In this document: positions 30,578-37,960 of the stretch, one piece after another | Layout of the letters: each line of letters opens with the position of its first letter | Position numbering within the stretch: the first letter of the stretch is position 1 | Virus record (IMG/VR): IMGVR_UViG_3300008266_000100 | Coordinates: 1-45,796 of that record | Strand: one strand, 5' to 3' | Length of the DNA stretch: 45,796 nucleotides | DNA from: a virus | Notes under the pieces: generated by a model | The model's input: only the letters and a program-made list of their open reading frames with translations | What the model was told of the DNA's origin: nothing | Databases searched by the model: none | Made by a program: the position numbers and the translations under genes

Positions 30578-30739
30578 ATGGACATCAACAAGCCCCTGAG
30601 GAACGCTACAGAGCGAGTGCAGGAACTGATGGAGCAGGGCATGACGATGGTGGATGCCATCATGGTGCAGAGGGCTGAGGCCATCGAGTGGGGAGTCGCC
30701 AACGGCAGGCTCGCCACCAAGCCGGGGAGGAAGAAGTGA
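30578..30739 (+). CDS. Small basic-tailed protein, 53 aa
   Basis: First gene behind P-early 2. It is a helical protein (ATERVQELMEQGMTMVDAIM) ending GRLATKPGRKK, a nucleic-acid-binding-like tail. Function unknown. Confidence 0.6.
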   Translation: MDINKPLRNATERVQELMEQGMTMVDAIMVQRAEAIEWGVANGRLATKPGRKK

Positions 30740-31062
30740 TGAGCACGACTGCGAACATCAACCTCTCCTCGCAGGCACTCACAGCGAGGCTCAAGCGAGC
30801 AGGTCTGCGATGCGAGGCAGGCTCCATGTACGAGGGGGGCTTCTCCTGCAGGCAGTATCGTGACCGAGCAGGAGGCCCTGTGAAGCAGGTCAATGTCTAC
30901 TTCTCGCGAGGTCATGGCATGCCAAATGCCGACGCTGCCCTTCTCCTTGCCTCGGTCGTCCTCGCAGACGCAGGCTACGAGGTGGAGATCATCACGCCCA
31001 ACAGGCAGTTCTTTCATAAGTCCTACCTGACTGTGACGAGGCCTGAGGAGGATGCGTCATGA
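30739..31062 (+). CDS. Hypothetical protein, 107 aa
   Basis: The ATG overlaps the upstream TGA. The protein looks alpha/beta (LTARLKRAGLRCEAGSMYEG; VLADAGYEVEIITPN) and may be related to small HicA-like or dsRNA-binding folds, but I cannot show this. Confidence 0.55.
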   Translation: MSTTANINLSSQALTARLKRAGLRCEAGSMYEGGFSCRQYRDRAGGPVKQVNVYFSRGHGMPNADAALLLASVVLADAGYEVEIITPNRQFFHKSYLTVTRPEEDAS

Positions 31063-31283
31063 TAATCCACGGGATGCGCCTCATCGAGGCAGAGGGCATG
31101 CTCTACCCTGTCACGCCCTGCTGCGAGGCTCTCGCAACCGGGACGACTGATGGCATCGCCTGCAAGACATGCTACGAAATCGTCGGCGACGAGTACGGGG
31201 CAGCCTGGACTCCTGAGGAACTGCAGGCAGAGCAGGCCCTGATGCACAGAGATGCGCTCGTCAGCATGGGAGGAGGAGCATGA
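31059..31283 (+). CDS. Small zinc-ribbon-like protein, 74 aa
   Basis: The ATG overlaps the previous stop. PVTPCCEAL and IACKTCYE provide a four-cysteine zinc ribbon, followed by an acidic helix. Unknown role. Confidence 0.55.
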   Translation: MIIHGMRLIEAEGMLYPVTPCCEALATGTTDGIACKTCYEIVGDEYGAAWTPEELQAEQALMHRDALVSMGGGA

Positions 31284-31543
31284 GAGGGCGTACAATCACC
31301 GTTCGCATCCGCGAGCATTCCAACGCACGATTGGATGAGGAGTTCACCATCACTCGCTCTGCGAGCGTCGCAACCCGGGCTGAGGCGCAGCGTTGGCTCA
31401 AGCGTCATCTCGCCCTCGTTGATCCTGAGTCGTCATACGGCGTGGGAGAGGCGACTGAGTACCAGGATGATCCTCTCGATGGGGCTCATCCTGTCGCTTG
31501 GGGATACATCGCCCGAGACGATGAGCGAATGGAGTGGTTCTGA
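31280..31543 (+). CDS. Hypothetical protein, 87 aa
   Basis: The ATG overlaps the upstream stop. It opens with a clear beta strand (GRTITVRIREHSNARLDEEF), then an amphipathic helix (TRAEAQRWLKRHLALVD). No family known. Confidence 0.55.
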   Translation: MRGRTITVRIREHSNARLDEEFTITRSASVATRAEAQRWLKRHLALVDPESSYGVGEATEYQDDPLDGAHPVAWGYIARDDERMEWF

Positions 31544-31974
31544 TGAGCAGAGCGAGATACTTCGTCGTGCTAGGTCGCCCCTCAGAGCCGTGGCTCCTGA
31601 CAGGCACAGAGAGGAGCATCGCCTCTGCTGAGGCCTGGGCTCTCAAAGCCTCGAACGCTGAGGCCAACGAGGCTCAGGTCATTGACCTGAGGACAGGACG
31701 CACCATCAGGGCCTACCGCGAGGGGCAGGAGATTGCCATTCACGATCTGACGCTGACTGTCACGATCCCGCAGAGCGGGCTCGACCTGATGTGGACTCGC
31801 TCCTGCCCATCCTGCGGATGGATCGAGTTCACAGACGAGATGCAGGGAGGCATGCCTCGATCGCTCTCAGGAGGAGACTCCTGTCAGGAGTGCGAGGCAG
31901 ACATGGAGAGCGCAGAGTGGATGGTCGCGGATGAGCCTCATCCGGCATCCCTGAGCAGAGGAGAGATGAGATGA
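31543..31974 (+). CDS. Zinc-ribbon hypothetical protein, 143 aa
   Basis: The ATG at 31543 overlaps the TGA of the upstream gene. The first half is alpha/beta (ARYFVVLGRPSEPWLLTGTE). The second half has CPSCGWIEF ... CQECEADM, a classical zinc ribbon. Unknown function. Confidence 0.6.
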   Translation: MSRARYFVVLGRPSEPWLLTGTERSIASAEAWALKASNAEANEAQVIDLRTGRTIRAYREGQEIAIHDLTLTVTIPQSGLDLMWTRSCPSCGWIEFTDEMQGGMPRSLSGGDSCQECEADMESAEWMVADEPHPASLSRGEMR

Positions 31975-32264
31975 GCAGCATGACTGTATGGGAGTTCCTC
32001 GAGGAGAGGGACGAGAGAGTCGAGGCGACGCAGGCTCTCTACGAGTGGAGTCTCAACTATCATCCGGGGGAGGGCCCGTTCTCGTGCCTGCTCGATCTCG
32101 TCGGATGGTCGGACGAGCACCTCGGCGAGCCCTGCTACCGCGGGGGCAGGCTCGGATGGAGCGAGATACGCCTCCTCTCAGATGCCCTCCGCGAGTGGGT
32201 CTACGACCCGCCTCGCGTCGATGACTGGATCGACCGCGTGATCGCGCTCGAGATGAACGACTGA
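31971..32264 (+). CDS. Hypothetical acidic protein, 97 aa
   Basis: The ATG overlaps the previous stop. It is helical and acidic (VWEFLEERDERVEATQALYE; LLDLVGWSDEHLGEP). No family known. It ends the operon from P-early 2. Confidence 0.55.
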   Translation: MSSMTVWEFLEERDERVEATQALYEWSLNYHPGEGPFSCLLDLVGWSDEHLGEPCYRGGRLGWSEIRLLSDALREWVYDPPRVDDWIDRVIALEMND

Positions 32265-32285
32265 CGCTCGCAATCTGCCTGCACT

Positions 32286-32299
32286 CCGACTAGAGTCGG
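32286..32299 (+). promoter_or_regulatory. Operator-like palindrome over a TAGAGT -10
   Basis: CCGAC-TAGA-GTCGG is a perfect 5-bp-arm inverted repeat containing TAGAGT (32291-32296). No TTGACA lies upstream. The leader of about 70 nt ends AGGAAAGGGAAACA before ATG 32371, matching the leader end at 36937. Confidence 0.55.
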
Positions 32300-32370
32300 G
32301 CATCCTGGGGGCCTCATCAGGCTCGCAGCACAGGTCTCGAGGCCATCCGGCCTCAGAGGAAAGGGAAACA

Positions 32371-32727
32371 ATGACCACAGCAACCGAGCCTCGGCTCACA
32401 ACACTCCAGAGGAAAATCCTCACCTACACGGCGACGCTCGAGGGGCCAGTCACCGCAGAGGATCTCCATGCCCGCGCCAATAAATCAGCAGTCGAGGAGG
32501 CTCTCCTGACTCTGATCACCCACGGCCTCATCGAGTACCGCTTCGATCAGAAGGACTTCATCCTGACTGATGAGGGCAGGGATCGCGCCGAGCGCATCCG
32601 GGCCTTCAACCCGCAGAGGGGCATCCACTGCAAGGCATGCATCAGCGTCGCCTGCGTCTGCGTCGTGCGCCTCGAGTGCATCAGCGATGGCCCCCACTCC
32701 CTCGGATGCCACGGGAGCCACGAGTGA
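32371..32727 (+). CDS. Winged-helix protein with Cys-rich tail
   Basis: The 118-residue protein has a winged helix (LQRKILTYTATLEGPVTAED, KSAVEEALLTLITHGLIEYR, FILTDEGRDRAER) and a C-terminus with five cysteines (CKACISVACVCVVRLEC). A regulator that senses metal or redox state, or a zinc-stabilised DNA binder, is possible. It lies directly behind a CCGAC palindrome, so autoregulation is a simple idea. Confidence 0.65.
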   Translation: MTTATEPRLTTLQRKILTYTATLEGPVTAEDLHARANKSAVEEALLTLITHGLIEYRFDQKDFILTDEGRDRAERIRAFNPQRGIHCKACISVACVCVVRLECISDGPHSLGCHGSHE

Positions 32728-32945
32728 GCGCGGGGCTGACCTTCGAGGAGGGATACGCCCAGGGGGCGCAGGCCTGCGCACAGGGCCTCCCTCGGGCCCC
32801 TGCCCTCGATGCCTCGGCGACGCTCGCCCTGCTCGGCGGGTCGATCACAGGTCGCCCGGTCGGCGCAGCAGAGCCGTTCCTCCAGGGATGGCTTGCAGGA
32901 TGGGATGAGGCAAATCTCGCCGATCGCGAGGAGGACGACGCATGA
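32724..32945 (+). CDS. Small hypothetical protein, 73 aa
   Basis: The GTG overlaps the upstream stop. Ala-rich helical sequence (FEEGYAQGAQACAQGLP; FLQGWLAGWDEANLADRE). No family known. Confidence 0.5.
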   Translation: MSAGLTFEEGYAQGAQACAQGLPRAPALDASATLALLGGSITGRPVGAAEPFLQGWLAGWDEANLADREEDDA

Positions 32946-33319
32946 GGCCCGGGCTCCGTCATGGCACCGAGACGCTCTACCACCGCGGATGCAGATGCGA
33001 CGACTGCCGAGAGGCATTCAGCATCAGGAGACAGGAGCGCAGGCAGGGCATCAGGCGCAGGGGCCTCCCTGCCCGCTACGACGCTCGAGCCCTCCTCAGG
33101 TTCTTCGATCCCGAGGCGACAGACATCACAATCGGCGAGGCCCTGGGAGTCGGCAGGCGACTCATCGGCGAGTGGCGACAGGAGCACGACAACCTGCTCA
33201 ACGACTACCGCGCTGACGATCTCGCGACTCGCATCGGAGCCCATCCCTGCGAGGTGTGGGGCGATGACTGGTGGCGACTTGCCCCTGACGAGGAGGAGAT
33301 GCATGAGAGTCGCAGTTGA
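32942..33319 (+). CDS. Zinc-module plus HTH protein (paralogue 1)
   Basis: The 125-residue protein begins HGTETLYHRGCRCDDCREAF, the same module as the 22515 protein. It then has an HTH-like domain (YDARALLRFFDPEATDITIG, EALGVGRRLIGEWRQEHD, LATRIGAHPCEVWGDDWW). The second domain is duplicated in the next gene. The HPCEVWG ending is WhiB-unrelated but conserved between the two. Likely DNA binding. Confidence 0.65.
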   Translation: MRPGLRHGTETLYHRGCRCDDCREAFSIRRQERRQGIRRRGLPARYDARALLRFFDPEATDITIGEALGVGRRLIGEWRQEHDNLLNDYRADDLATRIGAHPCEVWGDDWWRLAPDEEEMHESRS

Positions 33320-33575
33320 TCGCCCGAGCAGGGCAGAGCCCCGCATCTTTGATGCCCGGGCCCTGCTGCGCTACTTCGATCCTGAGAGCGAGGATGACGC
33401 GATCGCAGGAGCCCTCGGGATCGGCAGGAAAACAGTCGGCAAATGGCGCAGGGACGAGCGGTATCTCGTCTCTGCCTATCGGGCAGACAGGCTCGCGACG
33501 AGGCTCGGGACGCATCCCTGCCTCGTCTGGGGCAGGCTCTGGTGGACGAGCGTCGAGATCGAGGAGAGAGCATGA
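33304..33575 (+). CDS. HTH protein (paralogue 2)
   Basis: The 90-residue protein overlaps paralogue 1 by 16 nt. It aligns with its second domain: FDARALLRYFDPESEDDAIA, GALGIGRKTVGKWRRDE, LATRLGTHPCLVWGRLWW. It lacks the zinc module. The pair arose by tandem duplication or module gain. DNA-binding regulators are likely. Confidence 0.7.
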
Positions 33576-33970
33576 GCGAGAGCATCCCTGGGGCTGAGGC
33601 AGTCCTCGAGGCGTATGGCCTGATCACAGGCCCGAGGCAGACCGCCTACAGCCATCCGAGCGACGACTACCGGAAGGTGACAGACATCTTCGAGGCTCTG
33701 ACAGGCATCCGCCTCACCGTTGATCAGGCCCTGATGTTCATGATCGCAGTCAAGATGGCCCGCCTGCGCACCAACCTCTCGCAGGGGACGCTCCATCGCG
33801 ACTCGCTCGTCGATGCGATCGGATACCTCGGATGCCTCTCAGCGCATCTCGAGAGGGAGGCAGTCCCGGGCTCCCTCGCAGACAGGCATCAGACAGCAGA
33901 GGCTCAGGATGATCCGGAGCACTCTCAGATGTGGCACGAGGTTCGCAGGCTCTACGACCGCGGGGGATGA
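33572..33970 (+). CDS. DUF6378-like protein
   Basis: The 132-residue protein fits a common phage family: AYSHPSDDYRKVTDIFEALT, GIRLTVDQALMFMIAVKMAR, HRDSLVDAIGYLGCLSAHLE. It is helical with conserved Asp/His/Asp-Gly-Tyr positions resembling MazG-like all-alpha pyrophosphatases, so a nucleotide role is possible but unproven. It is the last gene before the portal. Confidence 0.7.
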   Translation: MSESIPGAEAVLEAYGLITGPRQTAYSHPSDDYRKVTDIFEALTGIRLTVDQALMFMIAVKMARLRTNLSQGTLHRDSLVDAIGYLGCLSAHLEREAVPGSLADRHQTAEAQDDPEHSQMWHEVRRLYDRGG

Positions 33971-34013
33971 GGCAGACGCTCTGAGGTAGCATCAACTGGG
34001 CTCATCAGTCCTG

Positions 34014-34019
34014 TACGCT
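34014..34019 (+). promoter_or_regulatory. TACGCT -10 box, leaderless start of portal
   Basis: TACGCT plus 6 nt leads to GTG 34026. No ribosome site lies in the 56-nt gap. Confidence 0.5.
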
Positions 34020-34025
34020 CTCAGC

Positions 34026-35876
34026 GTGCCCGACCGCCGTCGCCGATCTCGATCCCCTCAGCCGAACTCCCTCGTCGCAGCAGCGCAGATCATCTCCGCG
34101 CCAAACGCCCGAGTGGCGCAGTCCTCTGTCACTCAGAACAAGGAGTGGCAGAGGACAGCCTGGGATTACTACGACTGCATCGGCGAACTGCGGTTCGGGA
34201 TCAACTGGATCAGCAATGCGATGTCCCGCGTGAACCTCGTCGCAGCCCGCGCCCCTCTCGCAGCAGGAGACGAGCCTGTCCCGATCAGCCTCGACGATCC
34301 TGACATCCTGCCTGTGCATCGTCGCGCAGCAGAGATTGTCTCCATGATCGCCCACGGGCCTGCAGGGCAGGGGCAGATGCTCGGCTCGTTTGGCACGCAC
34401 CTCTCTGTCGTCGGAGTCGGATGGCTCGTCGTCGAGCCTCCCCTCGATGATCCGATCTCCGATGAGTTCACTTCCTGGACTGTCCTCTCCTCTGACGAGA
34501 TCAGACGCTCTCCGGCAGGTCAGATCGAGGTTCGCGTCTCAGAGACTGAGTGGCGCGAGGTGCATCCGAACGCAGTCGTCGTGAAGGTATGGCGCAGGCA
34601 TCCTCGCAGATCATGGGAGAGCGACTCCCCGGTCAGAGGCACGCTCTCAGTCCTCCGCGAGATCGACCTGCTCGAACGCCACATCCAGGCGACAGCGCAG
34701 AGCAGGCTCGCCGGGGCAGGCCTCCTTGCCATCCCCTCAGAGGCTGTGTTCCCCCCGGGGCAGGGCCCTCAGTCCTCGACAGGAGTCGATCCTGATGATG
34801 AGGACATCACCGCGCCGGAGGACAACTTCGTCGAGACGCTGATCGAGACGATGACAGTCCCCCTCATCGACCGAGGCTCTGCAGCCTCAGTCGTCCCGCT
34901 CGTCGTAAAGATGCCTGGGGAACTCGTCGGGCAGGTCAAGCACCTGACATTCGCAACGCCGTTCGATGATCGCGCCCGCGATCTGCTCGACAACGCCATC
35001 CGCCGTCTCGCTCTTGGCCTCGACATCCCGCCGGAGATCCTCACAGGCACCGGAGGGATGAATCATTGGGGGGCATGGCAGGTCGCAGAGGAGGCCATCA
35101 CGCTCCATGTCGAGCCCCTGACCGAGACTGTCGCCCATGCCCTAACGATGGGCTTCCTCGTCCCTGCCCTGATCGCAGAGGGCTTCGATCCCTCTGATGT
35201 CCTCGTCTGGTACGACACTTCTGACCTGCGAACCCGCCCGGATCGCTCCGCCAACGCTGTGGCTGCATACGATCGGAACGCCCTCTCCCGCGAGGCCCTC
35301 CTCCGAGAGATGGGCCTCTCCGTCGAGGATCTCCCGAGCGACGAGGAGCGCAGGGAGCAGATACTCCTCTCGATCATCCGGGGCGTGCCTGCGCTCGCGT
35401 CGCCTCTGCTCGAGGATCTCGGCCTAATCGGCGCAGATCTCGCAGTTAATCTCGACATGCCCGACGAGGCTCTGATGCCTGCCCTCCCTGTCTCTCAGCC
35501 GGAGACTCAGGGGCCTCCTGAGCCTCAGGTCACCGCCTCAGCCCTGACTGCAGCCTGCGATGTCATCATCCGGCGAGCCCTGGAGCGGGCAGGATCGCGT
35601 CTGCGCTCTGCTGCAGGCAAGGGACAGCCCGGAGGCGCAGCCTCAGTCCAGGTCGGCGATCCCTGCTCCATCCATACCATCATCGACGCATCAGCGCACT
35701 CAGACTTCGCCTCCCTGCTCGATGGGGCCTGGAGCCTTGTCCCCGAGATCGCAGAGCGGTATGGGGCTGACTCCGACAGCCTGATCGACAGCCTCGAGAC
35801 CTACACGCGAGCCCTGCTCGCAGCGCAGCAGGAGCACTCGTATGCCCGCCTCTCCCTCGCCCTCGGCACCGCCTAA
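34026..35876 (+). CDS. Portal protein
   Basis: The 616-residue protein fits the actinophage portal family: NKEWQRTAWDYYDCIGELRF, GINWISNAMSRVNLVAAR, then LIDRGSAASVVPLVVKMPGE, LALGLDIPPEILTGTGGMNH and GAWQVAEEAITLHVEPL. It forms the dodecameric channel for DNA entry at the capsid vertex. The C-terminal 120 residues are an extension with Pro/Gln-rich linker and helices. It overlaps the MuF gene by 35 nt. Confidence 0.9.
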   Translation: MPDRRRRSRSPQPNSLVAAAQIISAPNARVAQSSVTQNKEWQRTAWDYYDCIGELRFGINWISNAMSRVNLVAARAPLAAGDEPVPISLDDPDILPVHRRAAEIVSMIAHGPAGQGQMLGSFGTHLSVVGVGWLVVEPPLDDPISDEFTSWTVLSSDEIRRSPAGQIEVRVSETEWREVHPNAVVVKVWRRHPRRSWESDSPVRGTLSVLREIDLLERHIQATAQSRLAGAGLLAIPSEAVFPPGQGPQSSTGVDPDDEDITAPEDNFVETLIETMTVPLIDRGSAASVVPLVVKMPGELVGQVKHLTFATPFDDRARDLLDNAIRRLALGLDIPPEILTGTGGMNHWGAWQVAEEAITLHVEPLTETVAHALTMGFLVPALIAEGFDPSDVLVWYDTSDLRTRPDRSANAVAAYDRNALSREALLREMGLSVEDLPSDEERREQILLSIIRGVPALASPLLEDLGLIGADLAVNLDMPDEALMPALPVSQPETQGPPEPQVTASALTAACDVIIRRALERAGSRLRSAAGKGQPGGAASVQVGDPCSIHTIIDASAHSDFASLLDGAWSLVPEIAERYGADSDSLIDSLETYTRALLAAQQEHSYARLSLALGTA

Positions 35877-36750
35877 TCCCCGCGACGCGGAGGCCCTCGA
35901 CGACTGGCTCGAGGCTCGAGCACAGAGGCTCGCCCGCCGGATCGAGAGGGCCCTGTCCCGAATCGTCTCCCAAGTGTTCGGGCAGTTCATCGAGTCCATC
36001 GAGGACACCGCGCTGACTGCAGCAGGCGACCTGTCCATCATCGACGACATCATCCCCCTGTGGAGGCTCGTCATCCCTGAGATCGTGCCCGACATCGAGG
36101 AGACCTATCTCGAGGGAGGCATCTCGGCGTTCACCGTCGCAGAGGGATACGCCGTCATCCCTGAGGCTGTCGCTCAGGCATGGACGCAGGTCATCAACAC
36201 TCAGGCGATCGACTACATGGCCCGGGCGAGCAACAGGATGCTTGATGTCGGGCAGACAATCTGGACAGATGTCTCCCGCACCGCGACGCGAGCGATCGAG
36301 CAGGGCCTCAGCCGGGACAAACTCGCAGCGCAACTGCGCGAGGTTAGCGACCGCTTCGCAGGCTACCGAGCCGATGTCATCGCCCGCACCGAGGTAAACG
36401 CTGCATACATCAACGGTGACTTCGACGGCGATCTCGCCCTCGGCGAGTATGGGCCTGTCGAGAAGGTGTGGGTCGCCTCGATGCAGTCGAGGACATCGCC
36501 TCGCCCTGATCATGTTGATGCGAACAATCAGGTGAGGGCGTTCGCGGAGCCGTTCTCTGTCGGGGGAGTGCAGATGATGATCCCGCATGCAGCAGGGGCT
36601 CCTGCGTCGCAGGTCGTAAACTGCCGATGCCACTACGAGGCTCTGTATGTCGGAGATCGTCGCCCCAACGGCACGATCGTCGGGCAGGATGATGTCGTCG
36701 TAGTTGATCCGAGCGCAGGGCAGTCAGACATCCTCAGGCTGAGCGAGTAG
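35842..36750 (+). CDS. MuF-like head morphogenesis protein
   Basis: The 302-residue protein starts inside the portal 3' end. A helical N-terminal region is followed by the MuF core: GYRADVIARTEVNAAYINGD, then SRTSPRPDHVDANNQVRAF and VVNCRCHYEAL. It is a minor capsid protein at the portal vertex. No toxin domain is fused at the C-terminus. Confidence 0.85.
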   Translation: MPASPSPSAPPNPRDAEALDDWLEARAQRLARRIERALSRIVSQVFGQFIESIEDTALTAAGDLSIIDDIIPLWRLVIPEIVPDIEETYLEGGISAFTVAEGYAVIPEAVAQAWTQVINTQAIDYMARASNRMLDVGQTIWTDVSRTATRAIEQGLSRDKLAAQLREVSDRFAGYRADVIARTEVNAAYINGDFDGDLALGEYGPVEKVWVASMQSRTSPRPDHVDANNQVRAFAEPFSVGGVQMMIPHAAGAPASQVVNCRCHYEALYVGDRRPNGTIVGQDDVVVVDPSAGQSDILRLSE

Positions 36751-36770
36751 CATCTCCTCGGGCTCAGGCC

Positions 36771-36824
36771 CCCTGGATGCCCCCGCCCGCGTCCTCCTCC
36801 TCCCCGGGCGGGGCATCCCCGGGG
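36771..36824 (+). terminator. Hairpin terminator after MuF gene
   Basis: GGATGCCCCCGCCCG (36775-36789) pairs with CGGGCGGGGCATCC (36805-36818) with one bulged C. Flanking CCCC and GGGG may extend it. It separates portal/MuF from the next small-gene island. Confidence 0.65.
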
Positions 36825-36866
36825 CTGTTGGCTGTGGATGCGCCTGTCTGAGCCTTTTCCGATGAT

Positions 36867-36895
36867 TTGACATGCCGACCTGAGTCGGGCATGAT
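36867..36895 (+). promoter_or_regulatory. Promoter with palindromic operator (P-early 3)
   Basis: TTGACA, 17-nt spacer with TGCCGACCTGAGTCGGGCA, and CATGAT (36890-36895). The spacer is identical to that at 12167. The leader ends GAGGAAAGGGAAACATCCA before ATG 36937. Confidence 0.8.
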
Positions 36896-36936
36896 TCTCT
36901 CATCGAGGACGCACCTCGAGGAAAGGGAAACATCCA

Positions 36937-37200
36937 ATGGAACCGCGAGTCATCAAGATTCGGCAGAATCACGCTACGGGGCAGAAGGTCATCCTCCCCG
37001 ATCCGCAGGTCATCGAGACCCGGGAGAACAGGAAAACAGGAGCGACCATCCTCCTCGTGAACAACGGTGGAGTATGGACGACGACTTGCGAGACCCACGG
37101 GGCGATGGCAGAGCATCCGACTCGTCGCATGGGCACCTCATGGATGGCAGAGCCGATGGTGTGGTGCGCGGGATGCGCAGAGGAGGAGGTGGCACGATGA
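36937..37200 (+). CDS. Small hypothetical protein, 87 aa
   Basis: First gene behind P-early 3. Two beta strands with Thr/Gly turns (ENRKTGATILLVNNGGVWTT) then TCETHGAM ... WCAGCAEEE, a likely zinc site (CxxH and CxxC). Function unknown. Confidence 0.6.
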   Translation: MEPRVIKIRQNHATGQKVILPDPQVIETRENRKTGATILLVNNGGVWTTTCETHGAMAEHPTRRMGTSWMAEPMVWCAGCAEEEVAR

Positions 37201-37430
37201 GTACCACTACGCCCAAGAAGATTGAGATGCTCGTCAGGGCACTCGCCGATGCGCATGATCGTGCATCATCCCTGATGGATGGAGATGAGTCGTTCTCGCA
37301 GGTGGAGGCTCTGGTCCACGAGGCCCTGCAGCAGGCGATTGACCTGAAGCGCAAAGCATCAACGCAGAGGATGCTCGAGATTGCCTCTCGCCACAACATA
37401 GATACCACAGCACAGGAGGCCCGCTCATGA
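37197..37430 (+). CDS. Small helical protein, 77 aa
   Basis: The ATG overlaps the upstream stop. Entirely helical (KIEMLVRALADAHDRASSLM; ALVHEALQQAIDLKRKAST). Function unknown. Confidence 0.55.
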   Translation: MSTTTPKKIEMLVRALADAHDRASSLMDGDESFSQVEALVHEALQQAIDLKRKASTQRMLEIASRHNIDTTAQEARS

Positions 37431-37585
37431 GCGCACAGCCCTGCTCACGATGCGAGGCCCCCACAGACTCCCTCGCCTTGTTTCCTGGAGGTATCTGCCT
37501 CGCCTGCTACGAGCAGGATCATCAGGACGACTCCCCTGAGGAACTGCTCCGCGCCATCACAGAGGGATTCGGAGGACGCTCGTGA
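37427..37585 (+). CDS. Zinc-ribbon microprotein, 52 aa
   Basis: The ATG overlaps the upstream TGA. QPCSRCEAPTDSLALFPGG then ICLACYEQ forms a typical four-Cys ribbon, followed by an acidic helix. Function unknown. Confidence 0.6.
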   Translation: MSAQPCSRCEAPTDSLALFPGGICLACYEQDHQDDSPEELLRAITEGFGGRS

Positions 37586-37773
37586 GGCACGAGATGCATG
37601 AACTGACTGCTCATGGCGATGCCTGCAGAGGCTGTCGCATGGCCCTCGAGGAGGCTGTCGCGGTCTACCGGGAGACATCTCGCCGAGCGATCGCAGGCGA
37701 CCATCCCTCGCATCCCTCCCATCGTGGAGGCTGTTGGGCTGAGTACGAGACGACGATGAGGAGCGCACGATGA
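37582..37773 (+). CDS. Small Cys/His protein, 63 aa
   Basis: GTG start overlaps the previous stop. HELTAHGDACRGCRMALEEA contains a CxxC pair with nearby His; a second half has HPSHPSHRGGCW. Probably metal-binding; function unknown. Confidence 0.55.
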   Translation: MRHEMHELTAHGDACRGCRMALEEAVAVYRETSRRAIAGDHPSHPSHRGGCWAEYETTMRSAR

Positions 37774-37922
37774 CGCATCAGGTCACAGACGGGGCCCTCC
37801 TGCTCTACGGGGCTGCAATGGGCATCATCGGCGCAGTCATCGGGGCTGTCGTCGTGCTCGCCCTCGTCGCTCGCCATCTGCCCCCTCCTCGCTCGCGATC
37901 AGGGAGACATCTCCGGCGATAG
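37770..37922 (+). CDS. Single-span membrane microprotein, 50 aa
   Basis: ATG 37770 overlaps the upstream TGA. One hydrophobic helix (LLLYGAAMGIIGAVIGAVVV) is followed by an Arg-rich tail (RSRSGRHLRR) that should stay in the cytoplasm. Function unknown; a pinholin-like or membrane-signal role is only a guess. Confidence 0.5.
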   Translation: MTHQVTDGALLLYGAAMGIIGAVIGAVVVLALVARHLPPPRSRSGRHLRR

Positions 37923-37947
37923 AGATGCGCCAGGGCAGAGCATGGGA

Positions 37948-37953
37948 TACACT
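37948..37953 (+). promoter_or_regulatory. TACACT -10 box, leaderless start of capsid protease
   Basis: TACACT plus 7 nt leads to ATG 37961. This selects 37961 rather than the in-frame ATG at 37925. Confidence 0.6.
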
Positions 37954-37960
37954 CCCGCTC

